From Adiantum capillus-veneris (Eukaryota; Streptophyta; Polypodiopsida; Polypodiales; Pteridaceae): a stretch of 60,000 bases of DNA. The notes under the pieces are model-generated. The model worked only from the letters and a program-made list of their open reading frames with translations, searched no databases and was not told the DNA's origin. Made by a program: the position numbers and the translations under genes. The stretch lies in NCBI GenBank assembly GCA_014529385.2, contig CM043950.1, forward strand, positions 67,980,435 through 68,040,434, read 5' to 3'. Of the stretch, positions 47,838 to 58,907 are shown piece by piece; position 1 is the first letter of the stretch, and every line of letters starts with the position of its first letter.

Positions 47838-48186
47838 GGTAAATGCTGCACCTGATGTGAAAACTGCCCGAAAATAGGAGAAATGGAGCGGGAACAACTT
47901 GTGCTATATAGCACAAACCGTAGAAGACTATAAGGCACCTGTTATGCAGAAAACGGCACTGACAGAAAATCTACACAAAATGACGAAATAGCCTGTGCAG
48001 TACTGCTCGTAGTGGAAACGGAGGCCGAAATGAGCCCAAATCAAAATTCTGAGCAGACCAAGCTCTTTGAGCTTGCCCAAAATATTTGTCGACCTGCGAA
48101 CGCTCGCCAAAGCTCACTGAAATTGGAGAAAGTGAGCAGGCGTGTGCTGGAGCAGCTGGCGACTAAGCCCGGGAGGACGTGACCTG

Positions 48187-48198
48187 GTCTGATACCAA
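48187..48198 (-). other. Copia primer binding site
   Basis: TGGTATCAGACC on the minus strand, just inside the 5' LTR; complementary to the 3' end of initiator Met tRNA as in many plant copia elements. Confidence 0.85.
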
Positions 48199-49020
48199 TT
48201 GTTGGAATTAGGGTTGCAGAGAAACACACACAGCTTGGAGAAGACGAAGGAAGCTCAAGGCACACAATAGAGAGTATGTTACTTAGTGTGCAATGGAAAG
48301 ATAGATAGCCCTAGAGTGATGGGCGTATATACAATGCACGGGGGAAAAAACCTCCTAAAGAGGGAAAAAATACCCCGGCGGTCCTAGTGTGTTCACACAC
48401 ATCACTACCACATGTATATGGTAACAAGATTTTAGGGCATGTCAATGAAAGCTTGGCCCAAAGAGCAAACACTAGTTACACAACAATATATATATTCCCA
48501 TTAGAATCTGACACCTATTAATTCACCCACTAATCATGTTCAATTAGTTCAGAATCACCATATATTCAATTAGGTTAGATTTAAGATTAGATTTTGGATT
48601 AGTTTTTATATTAAAGTCTACCTTCGGTATTACGGAAAAAAAAATTAGAGTTAGGCAAACGGTGATCCCTCTCTTCCTCACTATGGATGCGATCTTAAGT
48701 TGGGAAGCTTTCCATTGCATGATACTCAAATTGGAGGCCAACATGTAATGTGCTACATAATCCCTCGAACAAAGATATTCCTGTGAAGAGATGTTAAGAT
48801 TCTGTGAATTGCTACAGCTAGAGAAGAGGCAAAGGGGTTTTGTCCACTACATGCACTATCATGTAGACGTGGGTGTGTAGATTTCTTGTACCCAAAAATA
48901 TAGGCATTGAACAATAAAGATGAGATTAGAACCCGACGGTCCTGATCTCCGTGCACCTCTAGACCGAGGTGTGCGGGGATCGGACATGACTAGAGAATGT
49001 GAGGTAGTTTACAGTGTGAA

Positions 49021-49023
<3 letters not shown>

Positions 49024-49080
<57 letters not shown>
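49024..49080. repeat. (GA)n microsatellite before the TNP2 gene
   Basis: Uninterrupted GA tract of about 57 bases, matching the CT tract at 29261-29316 in the other arm. It lies about 70 bases before the likely TNP2 start codon. Confidence 0.95.
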
Positions 49081-49084
<4 letters not shown>

Positions 49085-49150
49085 TGCAACAAGGAGGATG
49101 ACAATAGGAGATTAAATTTATGTCCAGGTTATAAGGTTTTTATATTAGTT

Positions 49151-52100
49151 ATGAGTAGTGATGAGGATGTGGGGCCATCCAACCAAAACACCTATCTCTC
49201 AACAAGGATCTTATGTTTTTGTAATCAATGCAAGCATGATGTGCGATGGACAAGACACGTTTCTTTGCAGCACGTTTGCAAATTTGGAAAGTTTGATTCA
49301 TCTATCATAGATTGAGTTGTTGCCAATTATAACTCGTCGGACTCTGACGCTGGCCAAAAGATAGCAATCTTGCAACCCAATAGACGTGTTCGCAGGCGCT
49401 TTCGTCAAGCAGCATACGTGAGGCCACAAGGTGTAGCCTCTGACAGCTCGGACGATGATCATGCAGACCACATTCCCAACGAGGCAATGTTTGAGCCCGA
49501 GATCGATGAAATGATTGAGACGATCATGGATTCAGAAAGACCATTGTATGATGGAGCAGTGTGTCTAGATTGAATGTACTCTTGGTTCCTCTCAACATGC
49601 ACGCAAAGTTTGGATGGAGTGACACTAGCATCACAACGCTTTTCAGGTGATCTATTACAATGTGTTTACTTCAATAAAAAACTCTAGATGTATAATCATC
49701 TGATAGATTACTTACACAAGTGTACCGCATCTTTTTCATTGTGTAGATTGCTCAAAGATCACATACTACCAGCTAATAATGTGATGCCAGATTCCAGAGA
49801 GGAAGCAAGAAAGATCTTGCAAAACTTGGGGACGGATTACAATTTGATTCACGCTTGTCGTAACAACTGCATTCTTTTCAGAGGGGAATACATAGACATG
49901 GAGAAGTGTCCGAAATGTGATTTTGAGAGATATCGAGTAGATCTCCATGGAACAAAAAATCTACAAAAGGTTTTGTGACATTTTCCTCTACTTCCTTGCA
50001 TCAAGCATTTCTTCAAATGTAAGTCCATGGCCCCCTTAGCATCATGGCACAAGGAGAATAGATCTTTGGATGGTGTGCTATGGATTCCTGTAGATTGTGC
50101 ATCTTGGAAACATATAGATGATACATGGCCAGATTTTGCAAGGGAAGCTCGAAACTTGCGCATAGGCTTGGCTATGGATGGCATAAATCCATTTGGTTAG
50201 AGATCAACATCTTACAGTGTATGGCATGTTGTCATTGTCAACTACAACATTCCCCCGTGGTTGATTACCAAGAAGGGGCACATGTAGCTAAGCTTGATTG
50301 TGCCTGGGTGGTATAAAGTAAAGAATATGGATGTGTATCTTCGTCCACTATTGGAAGAGCTGCAACAATTATGGATTGGCATAGAAGTGGTGGATATGAG
50401 CCGACACACAGGTTGACGGAATGCTTTGATCAGAGGCATTCTAATGTGGACCATGTATGACTATCCCGGACTAACAGAATGCTCAGGTGATTTACACTTA
50501 AACTCAAACACTGTAAATCTTGGTTTTTTTTCAAGCTTTTCTATTGTCATGTGTATACATGCAGGGCTTTCAAAAAGAGGATACAGAGAATGTGTCACAT
50601 GTGGACCTAGACTTAATGCACGTCGGGCATCCTCATTGAAGAAGCAAATTACGAAGGTCATCAAGCGTATCTTCCAAGAAAAATGTGTTATGCGATGGCT
50701 TTTTGGGAAGACAGCCACCGAGGATGTCTGCACAAACATGGTTAGAGCAGAAGGATATGTGTGATGATGATTGGCCCCCAGGGATGAAGAGACTCTCTCT
50801 ATGGTACGTGTTACCATATTGGCCCAGACTCATGATCGATCACTTGCTCGATCCAATGTACACATTCAAGAATGTGGGTAATTAGTTGTTTGACCATCGT
50901 ACCGGCAAGAAAGATACTTTGGGAGCCAGGGTTGAACTTTGAAATGTGGATCGTATGGAGCAATATTGGCCGTAGACAGCATCTGATGGATCGATAAAAC
51001 TCCCTAAAGCGCCATGGATATTGATAGGAGCCCAAGAACGCAAAGTAAAAGAGACCATTCAATCTGTGTGGACCCCCACTGGTGTAATGCACTCACTCTA
51101 AACATGTTTCACTAAAGAAGTAAAGCTTACCGGTTTGAAGTCACGCGACTGGCATAAAATGTGTCAGGTGTGCTTGAAGTGGAATATGTCATAGTGGGAA
51201 TTGTGTAACAAATTTGTGTGTGGACTCTAATATCATTGCTAGACGTGTTTTGCAGTTTATTTTACCTGTGGCCATTGAGGAATGTTTGTCTCCTAGCGTC
51301 CGTAACACAATCTACAAACTTGCGAAGTTGGTGCAATGGATCTCAAAAAATGAGATCAATGTAGACTCCATACCATTCGCCAAACTAGCAGCTGTGGAGG
51401 TTGTGTGCATGTTTGAGAAACACTTTCCTAATACCATGCTAACCATGCAGGTGCATCTTCTTGTTCACATAGTTGATGAGGTGGAAATAGCTGGCACAAT
51501 ACATTTCAGATGGATGTCTTCTTAGAATGTTTCATGAAAATGCTCAAGGGATATGTGCATCAGAAGGCACGTCCATAGGGTAGCATGGCAGAAGGTTGGC
51601 TAGTATTAGAGTTCCTAGTTTACATTGGAGAGTGGCTAGATGGATTTGATAAAGCCTGAGACACGCTATGACGAACCGTAGATGATGAGCGGACATCTAG
51701 GATTGTCATGTGCAATCTCGGTGTTAAGAAGAAAATGACCGAAGTTCTAGAGTCTAAGATCAACCGATTTGCATGCTTCACAATCCAAGGAGGCAAAAGT
51801 GGATTTCACAATACGAGGATGCAAAGCAAGAGCAACAAAGGGCATGAATCGAGTGGAAATGGGGAAGATGATCGCCGGTGCATTATTTGACGGGTCTCGA
51901 GATCCTACCAACATTCATGAGCTTAAGATGATTGCACAACCAATTGAAAACTACACAACAGTGCGGTGAAGAAGTGACTGAGGAGGAGTGGGAGTACTCA
52001 CGAGATTGCGCGACTAAAGTAAGTTTGGAATGTACAACTAGCAACTTTCTAGATGTTTGAACGGCCACTCATTATCTTTGTTGGTTGTAGTATAAGTCAT

Positions 52101-52850
52101 ACACAACAGTATGGTGTAAAGGTAGAGATTTTAGGGTGGAACGGATCGACAAAAAGTGTTTTGCTCAAGATTGTGGAATCATGGCAAAATTTGAACAATC
52201 TAGTCGATGACTGTCCTCTGATGCAGATCCTGTGGTGGTGGAACTCACTTACTTTGGCACGCTACAAGAGATTTTGAGGATCGATTATAGAGGATCTTTT
52301 GTCGACTTGTTCAACGTGCAATGGTTCAAGATAATCATGGAGGGTCGCAACGCTACTGTGCGTAGAGGAGAGTCTGGTTTCCTTGAGGTGTATTCAACTA
52401 AGAAATGGACTGACCTAAGAGACACTTCCGTACTACCCAAGCATTTTTTAATAAGTAAGTATGTAAATAGTTAGCACACACCCAATTTTAGAAGTTATGT
52501 GCTTGGAAGCTCTCATGTAAGTTATGTGGCTCTGGCAGGTGATATTTCATCCTACAAAGTCTGCATCAAAGTGGTGGTACGTCATAGAGGTAGCCCCTCG
52601 TAGTGCACGGACCTATGAGGGCTACCATGTGCCAATCACAGTGGCATCAATCAAGGAGATCGGAGGAGATGCTCAGTCAGAAGCCAGACGAGCATCAAGC
52701 TGCTACTCTCTATGGGGTGTATGCAGAAGATCTACAAAATGAAATGGAGGACATCTGTCTAAACGGAGAGCTCTATATAGATATAGGAAGTTATGTTGAG
52801 CTATGTGAGGATGAGAGAGAGACCTCTTCAAGCCATAAACAATATATTTG
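49151..52850 (+). pseudogene. CACTA TNP2-type transposase, decayed
   Basis: ATG 49151 opens MSSDEDVGPS, followed by a Cys/His motif (CFCNQCK...H...HVC). Then come the classical TNP2 signatures: IHACRNNCILFRGEY with CPKC (about 49838-49925), ASWHKENRSLDGVLW, LRIGLAMDGINPFG, STSYSVWHVVIVNYNIPPW and DVYLRPLLEELQQLW. Later parts include GLKSRDWHKMC and the region MQVHLLVHIVDEVEIAGTIHFRWM (51450-51510), then a C-terminal segment near 52540-52650. In the best-preserved stretch the frame is interrupted by TGA 49976, TAG 50198 and TAG 50285 with no shift; further on there are several frameshifts. In relatives the position of the first TGA is usually Arg. The enzyme would have cut and joined the element's ends; this copy cannot. 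Confidence 0.88.
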
Positions 52851-52980
52851 AACAATTTTTCTCTGTTTTATAATATATATTGTATTCACGTGGCTTTTTG
52901 TCCATTCCTGTCTATATGCATCATTGCATCATTGTGTTTAATCGTCATTGCATCCACTCTAGGTACGTATGCTCCGGGTC

Positions 52981-53141
52981 TGTTCTCACAAGCAGGGACT
53001 ATTGAGAGAGAAAGAGAGAGCACAGAAATAGAACCCCAAAGTGTGTAGAATACACACATGAGATGATGTATATATAGAGGGGACCTGGGTGCCATATATA
53101 GAGAATCCATATATTGAGTAGCTTTACATATAAGCTCAACA
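52981..53141 (-). repeat. Probable solo or truncated copia LTR
   Basis: Starts TGTTCTCACAAG and ends CTCAACA, followed by CCCCCGCTCAA, which on the minus strand is a typical copia polypurine tract (TTGAGCGGGGG) directly before an LTR. No second copy is visible, so only the 3' end of the element seems to remain; about 53142-53530 may be internal remnant. It separates the two CACTA genes. Confidence 0.55.
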
Positions 53142-53828
53142 CCCCCGCTCAAATAAGGGCCCCTAACTGTGGATGAAAAAACCCTTGGGGATCAAGGGAA
53201 AAACCCACAACTCTATATACACCCACCTTTATATTATAAAAATCATTGAGTGTCTGTTCATGAGGAGCTACATCACTCCTTTTACAATGAATGTTTTATG
53301 GAGCCACAGCACTCCTTTTACAATGAATGTTTTATGAAGAGTTACATCACTCCTATCTTATGAAATACAATAATGAATACAAAGATTCAATAAAGAGGTG
53401 TAAAGGTTGTCGATTAGCTCGTGATCCAAAATGTCTTTGTGAATCTTCTGTGTAGCTTGTCATCAATATGGAATCACCAAACATGTCTTCATGTTGTCAC
53501 CAATATGGCATCACCAAACATGTCTTCATAAATCTTTTATTGTCACCTAGTTTGTCTTCATGAAATCAATTTTTTGATCAATCCTACATGGATCATAGAC
53601 TCAAAAAACATAGTCATGAAAATTATTAGCATCGTTAGTGAAATAATTACGTTCACAGTGCCATAAGAGATGGTTCGCGACGCCACTCTTTTGATGACAT
53701 ATATACGCACGACAACATATGGTACATAAAGTATGAACGTAAAAGTACAAGTTGCGTGATTACGTGATGCAAATGACATGTGTATGTACTACATAAAATG
53801 ACATTTATCAACGGAGTGATATAAATGA

Positions 53829-54460
53829 GTATCATCAAAGTATTAACAAAACATCATCACTGTATCAATAAAATAAATAAGTCATCATGGTATCAACAAA
53901 AAGCATCATGATATCACCGAGAATAATCATTGTATCAACGAAACAACATCATGGTATCACCGAGAATAACCATTGTATCAATGAAACAACATCATGGTAT
54001 CACTGAGAATAACGATGGTATCAACGAAACAACATCATGGTATCACCGAGAATAACCATGGTATCAATGAAACAAAATCGTGGTATCACCAAGAATAACC
54101 ATGATATCAATGAAACAACATCATGGTATCACCGAGAATAACCATGGCATCAACGAAATATCATCATGGTATCACCGAGAATAACCATGGCATCAACGAA
54201 ATATCATCATGGTATCACCTAGAATAACCATGGTATCAACGAAACAACATCATGGTATCACCGAGAATAAGTATGGTATTAACGAAATATCATCATGTTA
54301 TCACCGAGAATAACCATGGTATCAACGAAACAACATCATGGTATTACCGAGAATAACCATGGTATGAACAAAATATCATCATGCTATCAACGAAAATCAC
54401 CATGACCAAAGTACTAACAAAACATCAGCATGGTACCATCAAAATCACTATGGTATCAAC
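53829..54460. repeat. 43-bp tandem repeat array
   Basis: About 14 diverged units of the form CATCATGGTATCACCGAG, AATAACCATGGTATCAACG, AAACAA. Each unit has two half-repeats sharing ATGGTATCA. It lies between the two CACTA genes and has no open frame of note. Confidence 0.9.
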
Positions 54461-54732
54461 GAGAGATTATTAGTAAAACAACGTAAACTATATCTCTAGA
54501 AGAATAATTATACAAGAATCAATGAACGAATATATCATATAATAAAAGATCATGTAACATCAGTAGCTCGACAAAATTTGGACGATCATCAACAGCTCGA
54601 CTAAATCGGAACGATATGTAGCTGTCTTTTGCAGCAAAATTACATCGGTAACAAATATATGATTGATGAAGAGAAAATATAATTGATAAGTTTTTAATTA
54701 CGAGAAAAATCAAATGCAAAAAGTAAAATTTT

Positions 54733-55121
54733 CTTTTCAGGCATGTACGTAGTCCGCAAACAATAACCCAAAATCGGTGCAGAATTTAGACAAAGTTTCT
54801 TCTGCAAAGTTGTAGACCACCTTGATTCTGATGGCTCAAGCAAATAGTTTTTGCAAAATTGTTTTCAATTAGGAGAAAAATTAAAAAACAAAAAAAAAAA
54901 TTTGCTTTTCAAGCATGTACGCAGTCCGCGAATGATAACTCAAAATTAGTGCAAAATTTGAAAAAACTTTCTTCTGCAAAAATGTACACCACATGGATTC
55001 GGTGCCTTATGCGGCCTGTTTCTACAAAATTGTTTTCAATTAGGAGAAAAATTAAAAAAACAAAACAAAAGTTGTTTTTTGCACATGTACACAGTCCACG
55101 AACAATAACTCAAAATCAGTG
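54733..55121. repeat. About 171-bp tandem repeat, 2.3 copies
   Basis: Units start near 54733, 54905 and 55076 and share CATGTAC.(T/C)AGTCC.CG, TTCTTCTGCAAA and TGTTTTCAATTAGGAGAAAAATTAAA. A frame at 54859-55305 runs through it but only because two units share a length close to a multiple of three. Confidence 0.85.
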
Positions 55122-55125
55122 TGAC

Positions 55126-56267
55126 GCTCTAGTGGTGGCGGCGGCGATTACTGTGGGGATGCCGCTACTAATGCCTCGACATCGCCTCGTGTTCGACGAG
55201 GCTCCTTACCTTTCGCTTCTTTGCCCGCCCCCACACCATCCACGACATCTCCATCTATGCCAGGTTTTGCACAGCTTTCAGCCTATCCTGGCTATACACC
55301 ACTAGCTACTCCTCCGAGAGTCACCCCTGTCAATACACTCCTCGCTTCAAGGCCCAGACTCCCGTGGAGATACCTAATGTCTATACCCCATCGAGACGCC
55401 GCTATAGACCCCTTCCAAGACACCCAGGTTCATGTGCCACAGGAGAGAGGGCTTGTCGTACTCGATTGACATCAACAACGACATCATCTTGGATGACGAA
55501 GGCAAGAAGGTGATCTCGCACATGCGCGGTCTTTGCTCTCAGGTGTTTAGACACTACATAGTAAGCACCTGGAGTGAAGTTCCAAGTGAATTAAAAGACA
55601 GAGTCATCATTATGTTGCATGACGAGTTTTCCGTGTCAAGTCAAGATGAGCGCTTCAGTTAAACCTGATAAAGGTTTGAATGCACAAATATTGCATGCAC
55701 AAGTGTTTTGAAGTACAAAAAGCAATAAAGCATGGGTGGAACCGACCAAATTGGCTGCCAAAGAAGATTGGAAGAATGCGAAGCGAGCAACACATGAGAA
55801 TCCTGACAAGTGAAATCAACAAAAGGAGGCAGCTAAAGTGCGAGTAGACGTAGGGAGCTCGTACCACTTGGGGAGCGGCGGGTGGACATCATTTGAGGCT
55901 GATTTTGTAAGTGTTTTTGTATTTCTCTTTATGTTTTGTAGTCACGTCTATTTGTACTTTTAAATTCTAACATAATGGATTCTTTGTATATTTTGAACAG
56001 TGGTCGATGACAGGACGTGACCCCACACTGTACGAGCGCAAGTACGCAGGCAGAAAGGGCTTAAACGCCCTAATGGACATTCTGAGTTCTCAAGACGGCA
56101 TGGTTAGTATTTCACTTTACTCTTTTACATTTGTTGTATTTTAATGATAAGCTAAGAAAAAAGATTGTTTTGTAATATTATATGTTTATACTTACAGAAA
56201 GTCTTATTGTTTTTTTCTACAGAATCCGACAGATATGTTGCTTGGATGCGATGAGACGTCTGATTAA
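55126..56267 (+). pseudogene. CACTA second gene (TNPA / Transposase_24-like)
   Basis: A Pro-rich start (about 55140-55440, for example TPSTTSPSMPGFAQLSAYPG) is followed, after a frame change near 55430-55460, by a conserved-looking part (DEGKKVISHMRGLCSQVF, YIVSTWSEVPSELKDRV). After more disruption comes a spliced end: exon to 55906 with GTAAGT donor, intron to TTTGAACAG at 56000; exon 56001-56102 (WSMTGRDPTLYERKYAGRKG...) with GTTAGT donor; exon 56223-56267 after TTTTTTCTACAG, ending at TAA. The plan and place downstream of TNP2 fit the regulatory protein that binds sub-terminal repeats in En/Spm-type elements. Confidence 0.65.
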
Positions 56268-56719
56268 ACTAAGTCAGTCTAGCCATTGCCAAATAGCATT
56301 AGTTTTCTTTTGTCATAACATGTATAATGAGATGACGTGTATACGTCTTTTTGTAACTATTCGAAAACCATGTATTTTCTCAATAATGACAATGGTGTTG
56401 TAACTATTACATTTGCAAAGATTAACAATCAAGTGATTTTGCATATGATATGTACAATTGTCATTGATTTACTTTCATCAATTTACTTTTGTCAATTTTG
56501 TATCTTTATTCTGCAAACAATACTATGCATGATGGAGTTAATGGTTATATTGTCTTGTGGGTGACTACTTTGGGTCTATACCTTGCACTTTCTTTCAAAG
56601 GTGAATCTAGGCTTATCTTGGATTCATTTAGGTTTACTCTATTATTGAAACATTCAATATGGTTGATGGGTGACAGGGCATTCAATGCCTTGCTACCCAA
56701 GAAAGTTTACTCTTGAGAG
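56268..56719. other. CACTA 3' non-coding stretch
   Basis: AT-rich, between the last exon and the sub-terminal repeats. Short frames only; likely 3' untranslated region and spacer. Confidence 0.5.
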
Positions 56720-56976
56720 TCGCTATATAAAGCTCTGCAACATTGCTATGAGAGTCACTATAGAAGGCCTACAATCATCGCCATTAGCATCGCTATGACC
56801 GTCGCTATATAGCAACGGTCATAGTGATGCTAATAGAGATGCCTATAGCGATGCATATAGCGACGTTCCCATACCGATGCTGTTAGCGACGGTCTTAGCG
56901 ACGCCGGGGAGTATAAAAACCCAATGTATTTCTGTCGCTAAAAGCGTCTCACAAGTGCACACAACCTCTTGTAGTG
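56720..56976 (-). repeat. CACTA right sub-terminal repeats and terminal repeat
   Basis: Many copies of GTCGCTAT, ATAGCGACG and AGCATCGCTATG words in both orientations, including a near-palindrome around 56796-56835 (GACCGTCGCTATATAGCAACGGTC). The outermost 13 bases are the inverted terminal repeat. Confidence 0.88.
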
Positions 56977-57259
56977 TCTATTTCCCACAAGCTTTCTTCA
57001 ATGCTTACCTGACTCAATTTGTAGTTTTCTATCAAAAGCTAGAGCAATTTTGGTGAATTTCAGTTGAATCATCACTCAAAACAATTCAAGACCAAGACAC
57101 ATGAACTTTGGCTTGTATCTTGGCCTCCAAAAGGTATTTTTAGCTTAAACTTCAGATTTGGGATGTCTTCAAGTATGTATACAAGATCATCAAGTTGGGT
57201 ATCTCCACCATGCTGAGGTACATGGATCGCAATCCATGACCCCTTTTTCTACAAAAAAA
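56977..57259. other. Flank of CACTA, no gene seen
   Basis: Starts with the TCT target duplication. No coding signal recognised. Confidence 0.4.
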
Positions 57260-58240
57260 TTAAATTTTTGATTTGGTCTAGCCTGGAGCTTTTAGTACTG
57301 GTAAGTGGTCAAATATTTCTTTAGCTTTTGGAATGATTCCTCACATTTGTTGGTCCATTCAAGATAAGTGATAAGGCTATATATGGGTTTAGCTATTGTA
57401 CTACATCTACGATAATAACCACAATATCCCATAAATGCCTAAAATTCTTTCACTGATGTTGGTCTAGCCATTTTAGCAATCACTACCACTTTCTCCATGT
57501 TTGTAGCTATAACGTTTTTTCACACAATATTTCCAACAATTTTTCCGTGTCTATCCATAAAAACATATTTTTCAGGATTTAAGTAAATCCTATATAACAT
57601 AATTTCTCAAAGACACAGCGTAGGTGTTTTAAATGAACCTCACGTTTTGTGGAGTGCACGCAGAGATCATCCATGTACACTTCCAAGAATATCCATAGAT
57701 ATTCCTTAAAGCATGGATCATTAACCTTTGGAATGTTGTTGGTGAATTGGTCAAACCAAAAGGCATGACTCGATAAGGAAAAATTCCCCATTTCATGGCG
57801 AAAGACGTTTTATGTTGATCTTTGGGATCTATAGTCGATTGTTTGTTTGAGAAGCCATCCAAAAATCTATAAGACTCTTTGCCGGCTACTCCTTCTAGCA
57901 CATGGTCTGTGATAGGTAGAGGATATTTATATAGTATAGTGGCAGCGTTCACCTTCTTGAGATTCACATACTCTCTAAGTTTGCCATTTGTTTTAGGCAC
58001 CATGATGACTGGTGATACCTAATCAGTGTGTTCTATTTCATAGATGAACTCCACCTCCTTGAGTTTCTCGATCTCTTCCTTGATCTTTTTGAAAAATGTC
58101 TCATTATAGGTGTATGGCCTTTGTCTACTCGGATTAGCATCATCTCTCATAAGGATAGTGTGTTGGAAGATGGTAGGATGCACCCCCTTGAGATCTTTGT
58201 AGGACCATATAAAGACATCCCTATATTCCTTTAACGTATG
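57260..58240 (-). pseudogene. pol: Ty3/gypsy reverse transcriptase fragment
   Basis: On the minus strand: VSPVIMVPKTNGKLREYVN, YPLPITDHVLEGVAG, FLDGFS, WGIFPYRVMPFGLTNSPTTFQRLM, then after a frameshift near 57700 VYMDDLCVHS, which holds the catalytic DD, and later MGYCGYYRRC in the connection region. A TAG at 58021-58019 stands where most relatives have Trp in DWVSP. Sequence differs clearly from the 1-8406 chromovirus, closer to Athila/Tat-like wording. Stops and frameshifts are frequent. A minus frame at 58603-58316 may be upstream pol or gag-pol linker of the same relic. Confidence 0.82.
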
Positions 58241-58907
58241 AATGAGAATTTATTCTTCTTCTTGCAACATATCCGTAGCTATGTATGTAGGACTTGACTC
58301 TTCCTTAGGCCCTAGCTACAAGGTCAATCCTCTTGGCGTTCTTGGGCCCTTTATAAGAATTCCCTGGTTCTTTTTGTTGTCCCAAGGTTTTCTCAACAAT
58401 GATTCTTCAATATTGCAAAGTGTATTTTTGATAATGAGATGAACATTGACTTCTCCTGGTTTGTCACTATCCGGCTCCATCTCCGTGGTCCATACTTCTT
58501 TCAAAGTCCATTTTAGCTCGTTATATTTTGCTTTGCATTTAGTTTTTTTCATCGGAGGTACTTTTTCTTTGGTCTTATCAAGCTTGCGCAAATTTGGTTT
58601 CATTTTGTTTTGTTGCTTCCAATTTTTTGTAACTATATATCTTCCAATAAGTTTGAAGCTCTTGCATTTGTCATAGGGAAAGAAAAACTAGAAGATAACT
58701 ATAGACCACATTGTCGCGTGGGAGGTCTAAGAGAATACCTTATCATGAGAGTTAAAAGAATATTTAGCGAATTAGCTCCAAGACACCCCTAATATTGTGA
58801 TGAAGTCATAAAATTCCATTTTTTATTAATAAAAGAAGCATAGACTCAGTGTACTAAGTTTTGGTTTGCATGTGTACTAAGTTTTCTCTCTCCTTGTCTT
58901 GTTTTAG
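58241..58907. other. Probable remnant of the same gypsy pol, then spacer
   Basis: The minus-strand frame 58603-58316 is Lys-rich (KLDKTKEKVPPMKKTKCKAK) and would precede reverse transcriptase; I see no diagnostic motif. From 58604 to 58907 nothing is recognised except a strong pyrimidine tract and AG (TCTCTCCTTGTCTTGTTTTAG) ending at 58907. Confidence 0.35.

Larger units (their letters stand above)
43250..48426 (-). mobile_element. Ty1/copia LTR retrotransposon nested in the CACTA
   Basis: Full structure on the minus strand: 227-bp LTRs at 48200-48426 and 43250-43476, both TGTTGGAA...TAACA, with a 5-bp target duplication AGATT on each side (43245-43249, 48427-48431). The LTRs show three visible differences, all C/T or G/A. 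The internal order is gag, protease, integrase, reverse transcriptase, RNase H, which defines copia. The polyprotein is broken by two frameshifts and one TGA, so this copy is inactive. Confidence 0.97.
41115..49193 (+). repeat. Right arm of large inverted duplication (interrupted)
   Basis: Reverse-complement partner of 29149-31755. It is made of 41115-41868 (outside the CACTA), about 42440-43249 and 48427-49193 (inside the CACTA), with the copia element lying between. Within the outer part, a block near GGTATAAATGTCAATAACCTTA is itself duplicated about 160 bases apart in both arms. Confidence 0.8.
42064..56976 (+). mobile_element. CACTA (En/Spm-type) DNA transposon, 14.9 kb
   Basis: Both ends carry the same 13-base inverted repeat, CACTACAAGAGGT (42064-42076, and reversed at 56964-56976). 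The three bases TCT flank it on both sides (42061-42063 and 56977-56979), the 3-bp target duplication typical of CACTA elements. Next to each end are sub-terminal repeats built on GTCGCTAT / ATAGCGACG words. Inside are a TNP2-type transposase gene and a second, TNPA-like gene, both decayed. A 5.2-kb copia element, a copia LTR fragment and tandem arrays have enlarged it. Confidence 0.92.

Noticed and set aside
29149-49193. Terminal inverted repeats of one 20-kb transposon
   Set aside because: No target duplication at the outer ends, the left arm misses the CACTA end, and 41115-41868 is outside the CACTA element. An inverted duplication fits better.
49305-49487. Minus-strand frames within 49.3-52.8 kb
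   Set aside because: They are antisense shadows of the TNP2 pseudogene, which carries the recognisable motifs on the plus strand.
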